From the NCBI GenBank assembly GCA_014905825.1, contig JACGCN010000062.1:124001-188000 (forward strand): a DNA stretch of 64,000 nucleotides. Reading direction: 5' to 3'. This document shows, in pieces, positions 43,101-55,657 of the stretch. Below the pieces are notes generated by a model. The model was not told the origin of the DNA. It saw only the letters and a program-made list of their open reading frames with translations, and did not search any database. A program made the translations under genes and the position numbers. The stretch comes from Lyophyllum atratum. Lineage: Eukaryota > Basidiomycota > Agaricomycetes > Agaricales > Lyophyllaceae. Every line of letters starts with the position of its first letter. Positions within the stretch are counted from its first letter, which is position 1.

Positions 43101-45453
43101 CTGTCACTGATGAGGTCCGCTGCAGTTTGATGGCAATCCACAGCCATGTTGAGATCATCCAAATTCCAGTGCTGCAGAAAGCACATCTGTAGAGACTCTC
43201 CCAAGTGGTTGAGATACATTGGTTTCTGCAGATCACTGTCAGATGCAAGGCTAGCTGTAGTCTTCTGGTGGATAATAGACTTGTCAAGAATTTCTACATC
43301 TCCATCGCGGTCGTATAACTTCTGCAGTAAGACTCCTGCATTGAAATGACATGCGGTTTTCACAGTATCATCAAGAGGTGACATCAATACCTGTTCAAGA
43401 GCTGTAATAGCAGTATCAAGATCCGAGATATTTCTTAGTCTGTCATAGCGGGTTTCAAGGAGGATGCCATATATATTAACATGTGGTCCACGCTTGGGGT
43501 CGCCGTCTACCAGAAGATCCATAGCAGATTTTCGATTATTGATAGATTTGTCCAAATCTGAAACATTATTTGTTCTGTCATATTTCGTGAAGAACAGACC
43601 GCTCAGATTGCTCAAGTACTTCATCCTGTTTGGGCTATCATCCTTGGCTAGCTCCTGAGCCATCTCTAGACAGGCAATGCCATTATCTATCACCTTTACA
43701 TCATTTTGAAGGCGATATAGCTTTCGCAGAAGAAGGGCAAGACTATCCAAGTATCTAGCTCTATCTGCGGGGATTGCGGATAGACTTGGAGTCACTGCAT
43801 TAGTCTGTGCTGCAACAGCTTGCAAGAGAACTCCAATATCCTTAGATTTATCAAATTGCTTATCCAGCAAGTGTGCAAGCTTGTTGAGATGAAGTGCTAG
43901 GTCTGGATGACCTTCAAGATTTCTAGTCATCTCGACAAGCCTCATTTGAGATTTTAGAGGATCATCCAGAGTAACCTCAGCAGAGGCTATGCTAAGTTCA
44001 TTCAAAACTTTGTTGACGTCCAAGACGAGATTATAAGGCGGCACTGCCTTCTCGTAGTGAAGGTGTGGCAGCGACATAGTAGATGTCCTAAGAGGCCACA
44101 CTTCATCTTTAAGCCAGACTAGAGAAGTTTCTCCAGTAAACATGCAGTGTAATGCATCATTGTCAAAGACAAAATGGCCAGACTGAACTAATGCAGAAGA
44201 TGCATAGAGAGCACCCCTCGCAATCGCCATCTGTGAACCAAATTGTAAGACACCAAGAGGGAAGAGGCTCATTATGCAATCTCTGACTTGAAGCAGATGC
44301 ATAGAACCGCCAGCCAGAATTACTTTATCTACTTGATCCATCGTAAGTTCAGCCTTGCTCATGGCTTCCTTCACGAGATCTGGAATGCGGTGCAAAGCCG
44401 CTACTAGTTTGTACATTGCCTGACCACTCAGAGAAGCCTCAGATGAGGTGAGTGTCAGATTATCGGTCAGGTCTTCAAAGAGGTGAAGGACCTCTTTGAC
44501 CTTCTTACACTCTGCCAAAGCTTGCTGACGATCCGCTAAGATCTCGGGAGCAGTAATGCCCAGATGACCGAGAATAGCGACGTCAACGTGGCGACCACCA
44601 AAGTTGGCGTCAGAGACCACGCTCTTAATGACAGGTTTCCCTTCGAGGAGGGAGAGAACAGACAACGAGGTCGCGGTATGACCGATGTCAATGAAGACGA
44701 CATTGTGCTGAGTGTCAGCAGCAACTGTCTTCAAATGGGCAGCAGCGTAGTCCATCTGCGCTGCAGCCGTCTCAGTGATGATTCCAACAAGTTCCAAGCC
44801 GGCCATCTTGCAGGCTTCAGCCATGGACCTCTGCTGAATCTTACTAAACCAGCCCGGCACGGTGATCACAGCTTTCGCGACCGTGCCTTGGGCGAGACTA
44901 GAAGTCAAAGCAACAATCCTGCGAAGGAAGAGAGAGATCAGTTCTATCGCAGAAAATTACTTGCTTTCCGTCCGCGACATGGACCTGGGAAAAGGTGAGC
45001 ATGGGGTGCCAGTAGAGGATGAACTTGGCGCACCTCGACTCCGAGATCGCCTGTCTCCATTTCCTTGACTACAAATGGAGTGAGGGCGTCGCTGGTGTCC
45101 GAGACGTCGCTTCCGATGAGGGACAAAAGGCGCTTGAGTGAACCGACGACCTTAGCGGCGGGGACGTCAGCTGCGTGGGCGTCGATTCCGAACATGATGC
45201 TCTGCTCGTTCTCCACAAGGAGAAGAGACCTAATCAGAATGCAGTTGTTTATTAGCCGTATTTAAAGAGATGATGCCACTCACGGAACCAAAGGGCTAAG
45301 ATATGAGACGTTCATCTCATCGAATCGCTTCCCGGTCGTTGCATTTGCCATCGCCACCTAAGGCTTATCAGCAGAGTGCTCTGGCGGGTGAGAAAGATCG
45401 GACCTTGCAAAGTTGATCCCAAAGTCGATTCCTAACATAATAACGGCAGACAT
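40126..45453 (-). CDS. Hsp70-like ATPase + TPR array + CHAT N-lobe, 5' part of a gene interrupted by a retrotransposon
   Basis: It starts MSAVIMLGIDFGINF at 45453. Several short introns precede a long exon (44918-40343); a 63-nt intron (40342-40280) leads to the exon broken at 40131. The N-terminal about 400 residues resemble an Hsp110/Sse-type Hsp70 ATPase: GIDFG (phosphate 1), AKAVITVPGWFSKIQQRS, IITETAAAQMDYA, FIDIGHTATSLS (phosphate 2) and VILAGGSMHLLQVRDCI (adenosine). No Hsp70 substrate domain follows. Instead there are about twenty TPR-like units of roughly 46-50 residues with the pattern LxNLGxxLxxRF...DLxxAI (about 43980-41050). A CHAT N-lobe follows (VIILNISQLRCDALII, IYWCPTGDLAFLPLHAAG). 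Introns at 45408-45358 and 44964-44919 need GC-AG splicing. Without the insert and one TCAGG the frame continues into the catalytic half at 30250. Confidence 0.85.
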
Positions 45454-45619
45454 TCTTGATTTCAAACTATTTCTTGGGATTGTGAGGAGGGTTGTGAAGA
45501 CTGAAGAGTGTTCGTCGAAGGGTTGAGGGTGCGGACTCTGGATGGCATCTCATCCACGTGACCAACCGAAGAAAGCCGACGTCGGAAACAACCTGTTTCG
45601 TTGCACTTGTTCAAGTTGG
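45454..45619. promoter_or_regulatory. Short divergent promoter between the Hsp70-TPR-CHAT gene and PGS1
   Basis: Only 166 bp separate the two start codons, so the promoters must overlap. CCACGTGACC (E-box-like CACGTG) lies at about 45555-45564. No clear TATA box is visible. Confidence 0.5.
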
Positions 45620-47558
45620 ATGCTCCTTGCCGCCGCCCGTCGAATCTTGTCGTCCCAGGCGCGTAACGCGCGTATCTCTAGGCGCTGTATACGATGTCAT
45701 TCAAACTTGGGAATCGATTCATCTGTGCGCGACGTCACATCAAGTCTCGCACAAAATCACCCAGCGTTTACGGTGTCTTCTAGCAAGATATCAATCCTAA
45801 GTGAACCTCCTGAGTTCTACGCTCTACTGTTGGTAAGTTCAATGAATTCTGATAGTATCAATCTGATATCTGAACAAGGATATGATTCGCCGTGCAGAGC
45901 ATCGTATATTCATATCGTCACTCTACATTGGTTCTGCTGAAACTGAACTGGTACGTGTCTTTGAATATCCAATTATAACCGAACCTTATGGCATCCTCAG
46001 ATTGATAATTTGCGCCAAGCTCTTTTGGAGAAGCCATCCTTACAACTATTTTTCCAACTGGACTTGAATCGCTCAACTCGGCCTGGCGCCTCCTCGACAG
46101 CCAAGATACTCCTGCCGCTCCTGGAGAAATTCCCAGAACGCGTGCACATATCATTGTTCAGGAGTCCTAGTTTACGTGGACTCCTCGCGAGAATAGTGCC
46201 ACCGCGCTTCAATGAAGGATGGGGGACTTGGCACGCTAAAATATACGGTGTCGATGACGAAGTCATGATCAGCGGGTGAGTCCTCACTGTAATAGATCTT
46301 TGCCATCCGTAGCTTAATCCGAGCCTTTTGAAGGGCGAATCTCAACCAGTCCTATTTCACGAACCGTCAAGACCGTTATATTCACTTCAAGGCGCAACCA
46401 CACATTGCGCAGTATTGTTTCGACTTCCTCCGGACCGTATCCACCTTTTCATACCAGCTTTCCCTCCTATCCGCCGACCTGGGGCCTCATTCCTACGAAC
46501 GTGAAGGATATACGCTCCATTGGCCGGATCCACACACGCACCCGCATCATATACAGCAAAAGGCAGAGGCAGCACTCACCACCTTCCAAACCTCACAACG
46601 TTCCGTGCACAAACTGCAGGTCTCATCCGACAAGGAGATGGCATTGCCAAATAACAGGATCGCTCCCGACAACGTGCTCCTTTTCCCTGTCATCCAAGCA
46701 GGGCAATTCAATATCCGTGAAGAAGAGTCCGTTCTCGCTCTTCTCTTTCGCCATCTCTCGGCGCAGCCAGCGCGTACCCAGGACTCAAAATTGGCACGGG
46801 CCTCCCGGCCTATGGTCGACCTTACCAGTGGCTATTTCGGCCTCTATAAACCCTATCAAGACCTCATCCTTACCAGTGACGTCGATACTCGCATCGTCGC
46901 CGCAAGCCCGAAGGTATGCCCTCTCTCTCTGGATCCGGAACATTTGCTTTCCTTCAGTTCTAACCTTCTGAGCAGGCCAACGGATTCTTCGGATCGAAAG
47001 GCGTTTCAGGCCGAATACCAGAAGGATATACTCTACTAGAGCAGCGTTTTATGAGGGCCGTGACGAAAGTCGGTCGGCTGTGGAATCCTTCTGCCGAGGG
47101 CGGCCAGGGTCGAGGTGTACAATTGAGTGAATGGGAAAGGAAGGGCTGGACATATCATGCGAAAGGTTCGTACTCCGTTTCTCTCCTTCCTCGTCTCTTG
47201 GTACTTAACCCTCATCATAGGAATATGGGTTTCGCCAAGCCACTCTTCCCCGCCAGTTCTAACCCTGTTTGGTTCGACAAACCTCAATTCGCGTTCGGCC
47301 CACATCGACACCGAACTATCCTTCATCATGGTCGTCCCTTCTACGCAGGACAATGCAGAACCGGAAAACACGGCTGCCGAGTCATTGGAACTACCCGACG
47401 ACAGTCTGTCTCGCACGTCATCCACCATGGCCATTAGACACCAACTGCAAGATGAGGTCACCCGATTGCGGTCTTATGCCACTGAGTGGAAAGGTGCGCG
47501 GAGGCGGATCCGATTATGGACGAGAGTACTCGTAAAACTCGTCAAGGGAATGCTGTAG
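45620..47558 (+). CDS. PGS1: CDP-diacylglycerol-glycerol-3-phosphate 3-phosphatidyltransferase, mitochondrial
   Basis: It makes phosphatidylglycerophosphate, the committed step to cardiolipin, in mitochondria. Exons 45620-45832, 45879-45950, 46001-46275, 46334-46913, 46976-47165 and 47221-47558 give 555 residues. It starts with a basic presequence (MLLAAARRILSSQARNARIS). It belongs to the phospholipase D superfamily with two HKD motifs: WHAKIYGVDDEVMISG-ANLN, split by intron 3, and YHAKGIWV...TLFGSTNLNSRS, split by intron 5. DMIRRAEHRIFISSLYIG and DLTSGYFGLYKPYQDLIL are other family blocks. Length and order are as in fungal Pgs1. I chose the ATG at 45620 because the upstream in-frame ATG at 45542 would place an acidic, non-targeting peptide first. 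Confidence 0.95.
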
Positions 47559-47717
47559 TGGGATGATCCCTAGCTGTGCTATCGTCCCTCTAGTTAGATA
47601 TCCTTATTTAGATTCCAATCAATCGTAATCCTTCGTGAAAGACAGGCAGTCGCGAACGTTTTGGGTGCGAGGTAGACTCGACGTGCTGTTGATACAGCGT
47701 ACCTTCGAACCTGCAAG

Positions 47718-47817
47718 TCCCTCTTAGCTCAGTGGTAGAGCGCGTCACTAGTACTCAGTATACATCATTTGTCTGACTTACATGACGAGGTCAGTCGTTC
47801 AAGTCGGCTAGAGGGAA
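47718..47817 (+). tRNA. tRNA-Thr (anticodon AGT), intron-containing
   Basis: Acceptor TCCCTCT/AGAGGGA with discriminator A, D-arm GCTC...GAGC, anticodon stem CGTCA/TGACG with loop CT-AGT-A, and T-arm AGTCG-TTCAAGT-CGGCT. A 28-nt intron (47754-47781) sits after base 37, the normal place for eukaryotic nuclear tRNA introns. All stems pair. Confidence 0.93.
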
Positions 47818-48004
47818 TGTTTTTGCTTTTGTGGCATAATTTTAAATGTTTTCGGTCTGTGTCAGGGCGAGACCAATCGAGATTCGATCCTCAAGGCCTC
47901 ACACATGACTCTGCTTGTACAAAAAGACTAATAAATTACAACATCGTCAGTGATATCAATTTAGGTATGAGAATGAATCGGTTGGCCACACGAGGAGCTA
48001 GTAG

Positions 48005-50686
48005 CTACGCAGACACCTCCTCTGGCCGCGCTTGGTCGAACACCTCAAGGGTCGCCTGCTGCTGCCACATGCTGTGATATAAACCACCCTTCCGCAGCAG
48101 CTCATCATGTGTGCCTTGCTCCACCACTTCGCCGTTCTTCATTACGATGATAAGGTCTTCAAGGGATACTGTATTAGCACGGAAAGAGGCATAAGGACAG
48201 GCAGACGTACCGGATTCGACGACTGTCCTTAAACGGTGAGCAATAAAGATACTGGTCCGTGCTTTATCCAGCAAAGTACTGTTGATATTCTTCATCAACT
48301 CCGACTCCGTGTGGGCATCCAGGGCAGACGTCTGATATCTATGGTAAGATATCCAAAAATGCATCAGGAGAACCTCGAGAACTCACAGCTTCGTCAAAGA
48401 ACAGGATCGGGGGATCCTTAAGCAGCACGCGCGCAACCGCCAACCGCTGCTTCTCCCCTCCGCTAATCATAAGCCCCCGCTCCCCAACCTGCGTATGGTA
48501 TCCCTGCGGTAGAGACATAATCGTATGATGCACATTCGCCTTCATCGCAGCCTCCTTCACCTCCTCATCCGTCGCATTTAACCGCCCATACCGAATATTA
48601 TGCATGATATCAGAATGGAACAGCGGCGTGTCCTGGGGGACGACGCCAATGCTCCGACGCAGGCTGTCCAACGTGACGTCGTATATGTTTTGGTCATCGA
48701 TGAATATGCGGCCGGAGGCGGGGTCGTAGAACCTGTAGAGGAGGCGGAAGACAGTGGATTTGCCGCACCCAGAAGGGCCGACGATAGCAACCTTCTTTCC
48801 GGCTGGGACTGTGAAGGAGAGGTTGCGGAAGATGGGGCGGTCGGGGTGGTAGCCGAAGGTGACGTTCTCGAAGCGAATCGAACCGCCTTTCAATTGGAGC
48901 GGGCGTGCATCAGGTTTATCCTAGTGAGCTCTACTTCAGGAAACCGATGAAAGTCAATGGGAATGGGAGACAGCAGACCTTTGGGGGAGGGTTTTCTTCG
49001 ACAAGCTTGAATAACACCTCCATGTCTAGCAGGTTCTGCCGCATCTCACGATATATCGTTCCCAGGAAATTAAGAGGCAACGATAACTGGAAGATCAGCT
49101 GGTTTACCATAACTAGGTCACCAACCGACATCGTCCCTATAAAGGAGCAGGTGAAAAGGGAGATTTAAAAAGCGTTGGGTGTCCACGAACCATTCAAAAC
49201 ACCTTGAGCAGACAGTAACATGGCTGTCGTCAAAGCACTTGAGAAAATGATATTTTGGCCAGAGTTTAGATATGCCAATGACGTCGTGATCTTCACCGAA
49301 GCCTTCTCGTATTGAGCAAGATACTTGTCATACTGCTTAACTTCGTATTTCTCATTGTTGAAGTGCTACTAGGGCCGGGTCAGATCCTTGGTTATTTCCA
49401 GCAGTGGCATTTAGTGCACCTTGACAGCTTCAAAGTTTATCAAAGAATCCACAGCCACAGTAGCAGCCTTATTGTCTGCTTTGTTGGCTTCACGTCGGAA
49501 ACGGGTCCTGAAGAATGAATGAGATCATCACTTAGAATAAATATGACTGGAAACTCACCGCCATGACGTTGTGCGAACGGTAAACCAAGTGTAAGCTGCC
49601 ATAGTGATCGCAGTAATTGCTGCAAAGTCCCAGCCAAATTTGTATGTCTTGAAACGGCGGGTTCATATCGTCGAGTTTCAAATGGGAAGCAAGAGACTAA
49701 CCAGGATACCGCAAACCATCGTGATTTCCAACGCCGTAGGCACGATACGGAATATTATGGCCTGGAGGAGAAATGTAATTCCTCTGCACCCTTTAGAATC
49801 TTCAGATGAACAAGATAACAAAAGATGGCGTACTTTGTACCGCGGTCGATCGCGCGTGTCAAGCCTCCCGTCTGCCGAGAGAGGTGGAAGCGGAGATCGA
49901 GGTTGAGCAGATGCTCAAACGTTTCCCTTGCGACCTTGCGTATCGCCCGTTGGCCGATACCCGCAAACACCGCGTTCAACAATTCGCCGAAGACCGTAGC
50001 GCCAATCCTAGCTGCTCCATCTATGATTCAAGACAATCTCAGACCTAAATCAGCACTCAGAAGATGGACTAGTTACATCCAAGAATCAAGCTTCCTGCGA
50101 CCACCCAGACTGTGGAAGGCTCGGCAATGTCGAGGTTAAGCGTGTCGATCACATTTTTGAAAATTAAGGGAACTTGGACGTTGAGGACCTATCGGATGGC
50201 GACACGGTTGAGGTTCCATCATTCGAGTAACAAATTTGTGTTACGCACCTTGCCACCAACGAGTAGGGCGAACCCTAGTATCACCGTCCCCCGCGTCTTC
50301 CAGTCATCTTTTGGCCACACATTCACCAAGAGCCGTTTAATGATACCCCAATCGCTCTTCCTCTGTTCGGTCGCAGTCGGATCATCCGACTTGTCTGGAA
50401 CCTTTTTCCCTGCCGTATCCAGTGAAGAAGATCTGGAATCGGACTGAGTTGGTTCCGGCTTCGGTGCCAGGTGTTGGAATGCCCGACGCGACGAAGTGAA
50501 AAAATTATCGGGCTCCGACTTTCGGCGGACATAAGAAGCTACGTTCAGGTCTTGCCTTGACGCCGATCTCAGTATGTGTATGCCACGAATGCCCTGCCGC
50601 GAACACAATGCAACTGGGGTCCCAAGGCCACGAAGTAGGCGAGTTCCACATGAGGCTCGGCTGGCACCACCTGCAAGGCCGAGCAT
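48005..50686 (-). CDS. ATM1: Mitochondrial ABC half-transporter ATM1 (iron-sulfur cluster export)
   Basis: An inner-membrane exporter that moves a glutathione-linked sulfur compound to the cytosol for Fe-S assembly. It starts [20 protein letters not shown] (presequence) at 50686; exon 1 ends at 50249 and exon 2 begins at 50188 ([18 protein letters not shown]). The membrane domain contains [20 protein letters not shown] and [19 protein letters not shown], the Atm1 glutathione-site region, and [20 protein letters not shown]. The nucleotide-binding domain has Walker [10 protein letters not shown] (about 48775), Q-loop VVPQDTPLF, signature [11 protein letters not shown] (about 48450), Walker B ILFFDEA|TSALD across an intron, and H-loop IFIAHRL. 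It ends EEVSA at 48005. About ten short introns separate these parts; I did not fix every border. Confidence 0.95.
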
Positions 50687-51558
50687 TTACTGGTTCACGA
50701 AGCCAGCGCAGCTGGTATTCTGGTCCTAATCCGCGGTTGTGAAGAGACGCTGAGCACACTGGAAGGTTCAACTTGCACTGTGGAAGAAATATGGGTTCGT
50801 GGAGGCAAATATTTCGGATATATGAGGGCACATGACGTGCTTTTTAGTAAATCTTATCTGATTATCATCAACTTCAAGGCGGCCCCAACAAAGGGCCAAC
50901 GCGTTCGAGAATCAACACCAATTCTGCTCCATCAACCACAGCAAGCCTCACCCGATACATATGCCTCTCGGCTCATACAGACGGTCTCTTACTACCTGTG
51001 CCCACAGGATATACTTATAAGATATATTTACCAAAGCCATAAAGAGCGCATCATGAACATGTTCAAGTATTCGCGTTTGGTGTTCACACTTCAGTCTGCG
51101 TTACAATTCGGTTAAGCCCACATTTATCCGCTAGCTTCTAGGATTCTGCCGCTTATCAGGGTGTAAGCATCCCTGTCGTCTTTGCTACCTACGTTGAGGT
51201 GAGCCTTTCGAGTTCTATCGACTCCTGATGATCGAGTAACATCGAGTCAAATCTGAACGTCTGATATACCGATTTAGATCCCACCTCCCAAGATCGCGAT
51301 ATTCGCGACCCCCTGTTAGTGCCAGCCATTCCAGCGATTTACAGCAGCATTCTGCTGTCAAACTTTACGTCGAGTTCCTAGCCCCTCTTTTTCATCATGC
51401 CGCGCACGCCATCCTTGAAGTCCGTATTCCCTTCTAGTCCGGTGGTAGTCAGACCTTAAACGAGCACCATACGACGAATATAAAGACCTACAATGGCCTT
51501 GAATCGATTCCAAGGTCTCCCTTCTCAGAATCGCTCGTCTACCATCTCTGTGTCGCCA
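50687..51558. other. Intergenic region
   Basis: About 870 bp of divergent upstream space between ATM1 and the M36 pseudogene. I see no supported gene. Confidence 0.45.
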
Positions 51559-54276
51559 ATGCTTGCATTGAAGAAGTTTTTCACTTCCATTTTCCTTGCT
51601 GCTGCGTATGTATCGACTACTTCAGCTTTCACGGTCCCCTCAGAGTCGAAACATGCTACTCATCGCACAAGACATGTTGGTCGCGGATTGAAGATGGAAA
51701 CCTTCCACCCAGGCTCTTCGTACCAGGTGAATCCTTAATTTTACGCACACTGGCAGTATCGTGTACTAATTCTTTTTAGACCTTCGGCGAAGGGATGGAT
51801 CATCCCTTATCGAAGCATGCCGACACCGATCTCGAAGGCGCCACTGTGTCCTTCGTAGCATCGCACCTCAAGATTGACTTTGGAACCATCAAATTCCGCA
51901 CTGGGTACTCAGGGGAGACCTCGAAGCACGCCTACGTCAGCCAAGTTCATGTGTGTGGATCTACTTATCACAATGATCAATTCGAGCTAATATGTGTGAC
52001 GAGACAGGATGGCATTCCGTTTGCTAACGCAGTTGCCAATATCGCCTACAACCACGACAACAAGGTACAAATTTTCTCGCCGAACGAAGTCTATCTAATT
52101 ATCCGAATGTACCCAGATCGTCGCGTTCGGGTCCTCGTTTGTCAAACCAAGTTGACCTTTTCAACATTCAGTTCCTATCACGTTTCTGACCATTCCTATA
52201 TTAAGAGAGCATTGCTCCCTCAAAGCCCTCCGTGTCACTGAAGGCAGCTATTGCAACGGCTGAGGGACTTTCTCGATGGCAAGTTTAATAACCAGCCCGC
52301 GACACTCGAGTATCTTGTCAAGGAGGATGGTTCTGTCGCTCTGACCCATGTCGCCCAGATCCAGAATGAAAACGCTGGAAGTTGGTATCAGGCATTCGTC
52401 GATGCCCAGTCTGGAGAGCTCATTTCAATCATCGACTTTGTCACTGAGGTCCAAGTAAGCTGCTTGGAGCATCAGAACCCTCCTGACCCCGGGCTGATAA
52501 TGTGCATTGTAGTACCTCGTTCTGCCTATTACCAAAGAAAACCCGACGCAAGGCTTCGAGATTCGTAATAACCCCCAGGACGACCTCGCGTCCCCCGGGG
52601 GCTGGCATAACTATCCGCCTCTCGGGAACAAACTGTGATCAAGCATGCATTTCCTCTCTATAACATCCCACTTGACGATACGATGTCTGGTCATCTTAGA
52701 TACACAGAGTAAGTATACTAAAGATCTTCCGAAACGCGGCCTTACTAAGTTTGCACCGTTAGGGGAAACAATGCCAACGCTTATTACTCTTTGCCAATAA
52801 CTCAATCTTTGGCTTCGAGTACATTGGGACTACCTCCCAGTCCTCTATGGGAGCCTTATCTATCCTCAATCGGCATTGAATTCCCCCAGCACTCTTGCTA
52901 ATCTTCATGCAGCCCGCGTCAACGCGTTCTATATCGCCAACGTTATACATGACATTTCTTACCGGTCAGTCATTATTTTTTGAGGCCGATGTTGAATGGC
53001 GCCTCACACTCATACATTCTAGCTATGGCTTCACCGAGGATGCCTACAATTTCCAGAGTGACAACTTTGGCAAGGGTGGCAAGCAAATGACCGTGTCCTT
53101 GTCTCGGTCCAGGACTCGACTGGCACCAACAATGCAAACTTTGCGACCCCATCTGAGTAAGCGTTCAACCTCAATGGCCGATCCCCTTCAGTGTTATTTA
53201 AGATATTGGCACCACTTGCTAGCGGTCAGTCAGGCCAAATGAGTATGTGGATGTTTGCGATTGTAATCCTAAACGGCAGACTTACCATTGTATAGGGATG
53301 TTCTTGTGGACTTATACTTCGGTTTGTATCTAAAGTCAGGAAATTGCCTCATAACTGACTTACACCTATGTAGCCCAACCGTGACGGTGCACTTGAGAAC
53401 AGCATCATCGTGCATGAGTATACCCATGGCATCACTAACCGGATGACTGGCGGTGGGACTGGCAAATGTTTACAGACGACCGAGGCTGGAGGCATGGGAG
53501 AGGGTATGATCTGCTATTTCGACGTTTTTCCTTTCCCGAATCCTCATCATTTTCACATCGCGAAGGATGGTCTGATGCCATGGCTGAGTAAATCCACTTC
53601 GTTCCAACGCTTGAATTGTACCCTGACATGTGTCGTAGGTGGACCGAGCAAACCTCAGATGCGGTAGCCGATTACGTCCTGGGCCAATACGTGTTAAACG
53701 ACCCTAAAGGGATACGCAGTCATCCGTATTCGACCTCCAAGTAGATCTGCTGTACTCCTATCACAGCATTAAACTCATTAGCTTCTGGCCCCACAGATTG
53801 ACCAACCCCCTTCGTTACTCAGGCCTCAAAACTCTCAAGGAAGTCCATGGTGAGCAACGCACAAATCACCTCACTCAGACCTAAATAAATTTGTTCTGTA
53901 ATAGATCGGTGAAGTCTGGGCCAACATGTTGCACAACGTCTACGCTGCCCTCGTTTTGAGTCACGGGTGGTCTGGCACCGCACCCACAAATCCCGACGGC
54001 ACCGAAGGCAATATCGTGTTCCTGCATCTATTTATTGATGCCCTCCCACTGCAGCCGTGCAATCCCACATGTATGAATCTCTTGGGATTCATCCTAGTAG
54101 TACCCACCTTACCGAAATATCCTTAGTCGTGCAGGCTCGTGACGCCATAATTCAAGCTGACGCCCCGATACAGAGGCGCCAACAGATGCCTTCTTTGGGC
54201 AGCTTTTGCCAGTCGTGGACTTGGTGTCAACGCCAGAGACTACAACGACGACGAAGCAAGTCCTAGTGACTGTTGA
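51559..54276 (+). pseudogene. Secreted metalloprotease, fungalysin family (M36), with frameshifts
   Basis: An extracellular zinc protease of the fungalysin/Mep type: signal peptide MLALKKFFTSIFLAAAYVST, propeptide (LDGKFNNQPATLEYLVKEDG), then catalytic domain. Catalytic blocks are HAARVNAFYIANVIHDISYR, YGFTEDAYNFQSDNFGKGG, the zinc motif HEYTHGIT with [16 protein letters not shown], and [36 protein letters not shown] and NPTFVQARDAII follow, to a stop at 54274-54276. Many short introns join in phase, but three places do not: near 52265 (before LDGKF), near 53090 (after FGKGG, where the next conserved peptide DRVLVSVQDSTGTNN is in another frame), and near 54163 (before RYRGANRCLLWAAF). The zinc site itself is intact. 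It is either a recent pseudogene or a gene with assembly indels. Confidence 0.75.
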
Positions 54277-55657
54277 ATGCACAAATTCGCGTGCAAGGAC
54301 ACTATTTCTTCTAAAGCGCTCTGGGTCTCGTATTCTTCACCACTTGTTTAGTACTTTGCAATGCGAAAAGATGGGTTCATCAAAAGAAAAGACCAACGGA
54401 AAAAAGGTAGCAGGACGTGATTAGTTGATTAGTATGCGGAATACTGAGATTCTAGGTGCAGGCGAGTCAGGATGCGGATCCAGAACGACGCAGCGTTGAA
54501 GTACTGACGACGTCAAAGCGCTGAAACTGGTTGCGTTACTGGCTCGCGTGTTTGACCGGGAAAATTCCCCGTTAGCCGGCAGCGGTGGGTAGTTAAATGA
54601 GAAGTCAAAACCATGTGCCATAGCGGCCGCCTGAGCCTGTTTGGCGTCATTCTGAATGGGCAACTTGTTATTGTTTTTGGCCCACCCTAAACAAATGGCA
54701 AATTCCTCCGAGCAAACTTGCCAACTACAGTCCACTCCCGCCAACCTGGGAGTGGTTCAAATGGACATGGTCAATTGGCTCATCCTGTCATTGGTAAGAT
54801 AAAATCACCTGCACAGATAATGTGACGAATGGAATTACAGACTCGCATATGCTTGCAGCCATCGACCTCGAATATAGGTTGACAGTTCACTGTTCGCCAT
54901 GATGTTGGTCTGGCTCCGGTCCGTTTTCGACAAGTGATATCTTCTGGGTCCACCGACTTTCACTCCATGCCTCGGACTACAATCGGAATAGCTGGCGCTG
55001 GCATCTGTTTTATCAGAGGTTTGACATCCTCGCGCGCCAGGTGACTACATACCTAGGTACGGAATACGGAATTCCCATTGTCTATCCTTCCGGGTGAAGG
55101 ATTCCTTCTGATGTATTGTCTCGGGACATTCTCTTTCTGATAGACGCCCTATCGGAGTGTCAAGTCATAACTCAGGCTGGTCATCAACTTGGGGCTAGAC
55201 AGGTCGAGGAGATGCGAAGATCTGTTTGCAGCTGATAGAGACGTGATGCTTCAGTCCACACATCTCTGAAAACATGTACTTGTTGGAAGAAGCCGCCTAT
55301 GCAAATTTGACCGCTTTTCAAGGCGCTGGGTCATCGGTCCCTGGTACGTTACAATACCTATCGTACCTTGCCTTACGAGACGAGCGTTAAGCGCTACCAC
55401 TATCACGCCCTATTCAAGGACATCACGAGTGATACTTTCGCATGTCTGAATACGGCCTGACATCCCCTAGGCGCCAGACTTCACCCCCCTGACATACCAG
55501 ACCATTGTCTGCGGTGCCTCACGAAAGCTTTGACATATCCACTGCCCGTACCGCTCCAAGATCCAAGAATGCATCCATTTTAGGACCTCATCCCCTTCTC
55601 AGACCTATAAGAAGGCGCAGGCAAGCACTCTACTCCCTCATCCCAGCTACTCATCCA
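54277..55657. other. Intergenic region
   Basis: About 1.4 kb. The minus-strand frame 54421-54744 (MAGVDCSWQVCSEEFAICLG...) has no recognisable domain or signal peptide, and I do not support it as a gene. Confidence 0.4.
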
